From an uncultured Anaerosacchariphilus sp. (GTDB taxonomy: Bacteria > Bacillota > Clostridia > Lachnospirales > Lachnospiraceae), in NCBI GenBank assembly GCA_934402125.1, contig CAKRTY010000104.1, forward strand, positions 1-6,249: DNA of 6,249 nucleotides, given 5' to 3'. The position numbers and the translations under genes were made by a program. Under the pieces are notes generated by a model. The model did no database searches. It was not told the DNA's origin and saw only the letters and a list, made by a program, of their open reading frames with translations. Positions 6,001-6,249 of the stretch are shown piece after piece (positions within the stretch are counted from its first letter, which is position 1; every line of letters begins with the position of its first letter).

Positions 6001-6187
6001 ATTTAAGATTCAGCTTCATTTTCTAATTATTATCATAGCAGGAATATATTACGAAATTATGATGAAATCTTTAGAATTATATTATAAATATCAAAATAAT
6101 AGAAAAAGATTCAGATAAAAACACAAATTTCCACAGAATTCGAGACAAGCGGACAAAAAGAAAGAACAAACAAAATGCATATTTGGA
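6001..6187. other. AT-rich divergent intergenic region
   Basis: No credible gene lies here. The DNA is markedly AT-rich compared with the flanking genes, most of all over 6020-6120. From about 6100 to 6175 the + strand is strongly biased to A, with few T. It holds the leftward promoter and lies just upstream of the rightward one. I see no RNA gene, riboswitch or strong hairpin in it. Confidence 0.6.
6032..6040 (-). promoter_or_regulatory. Likely extended -10 promoter of the secreted-protein gene
   Basis: On the - strand this reads TGCTATGAT: a TATGAT -10 hexamer (5/6 match) with the TG of an extended -10. No good -35 is present at 16-18 bases. The predicted start near 6025 would leave a leader of about 35 bases. 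The region is very AT-rich, so other -10-like sequences exist nearby. Confidence 0.5.
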
Positions 6188-6216
6188 TTGCTGTCTTGTC
6201 ACCTGTATGGTATGAT
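6188..6216 (+). promoter_or_regulatory. Sigma-A promoter for a gene beyond the right edge
   Basis: TTGCTG (6188-6193) and TATGAT (6211-6216) are 17 bases apart, and the -10 is preceded by TGG, adding an extended -10 element. Transcription should begin near 6223. The window ends in AAAAGAGG, which may be the start of a ribosome binding site, so a + strand gene probably begins a few bases outside. Confidence 0.72.
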
Positions 6217-6249
6217 GGAAAGGCAACAACAGAAGCATAAGAAAAGAGG

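Noticed and set aside
6175..6240. A 21-codon frame starting MHIWIAVLSPVW
   Set aside because: There is no Shine-Dalgarno sequence before its ATG and it runs across a well-formed promoter, so it is unlikely to be translated.

Overview
The window reads as chromosome from an anaerobic Firmicute of the class Clostridia, most likely an acetogenic member of the Lachnospiraceae. The basis is a full-length bacterial acetyl-CoA synthase gene (acsB), strong AGGAGG-type ribosome binding sites, Clostridia-style lipoprotein and secreted-protein genes, and moderate-GC coding sequence with AT-rich intergenic DNA. Genus cannot be fixed from the sequence alone. No insertion sequence, CRISPR array, tRNA, rRNA or phage gene is visible.

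Positions 1-1621 hold the end of a polar amino-acid ABC importer operon on the + strand. It contains the last 16 codons of a solute-binding protein, a 70-base intergenic region with a strong imperfect palindrome, a HisM-type permease, and a GlnQ-type ATPase that overlaps the permease by 11 bases. A strong intrinsic terminator closes it. Together the three proteins would form one importer: an extracellular binding protein, a membrane channel and an ATP-driven motor. The amino acid carried cannot be told from the sequence.

Positions 1622-3963 form a self-contained acsB transcription unit. It has its own near-consensus sigma-A promoter with a small perfect palindrome next to the -35 box, a strong ribosome binding site, a 711-codon gene and a strong terminator. 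All six A-cluster cysteines are present, at the spacing known from the Moorella enzyme. No other Wood-Ljungdahl gene (CO dehydrogenase, corrinoid protein, methyltransferase, maturation factor) lies in the window, so here acsB is separated from its usual partners.

Positions 3964-5510 form a second + strand unit. An extended -10 promoter and a perfect 9-bp inverted repeat in the leader precede a two-gene operon: a lipoprotein built from two related beta-rich segments, and a Cof-type HAD phosphatase. A GAAA-capped hairpin follows and lies between convergent genes.

Positions 5546-5989 encode, on the - strand, a small secreted acidic protein of unknown function. The final 250 bases are an AT-rich divergent promoter region. 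It serves this gene leftwards and, from a good promoter at 6188-6216, a gene that begins just beyond the right edge.

Most of the window is ordinary. What deserves a second look is the isolated acsB with its possible operator, the palindrome between binding protein and permease, the leader inverted repeat, and the two uncharacterised exported proteins. I do not see a convincing new multi-gene system.
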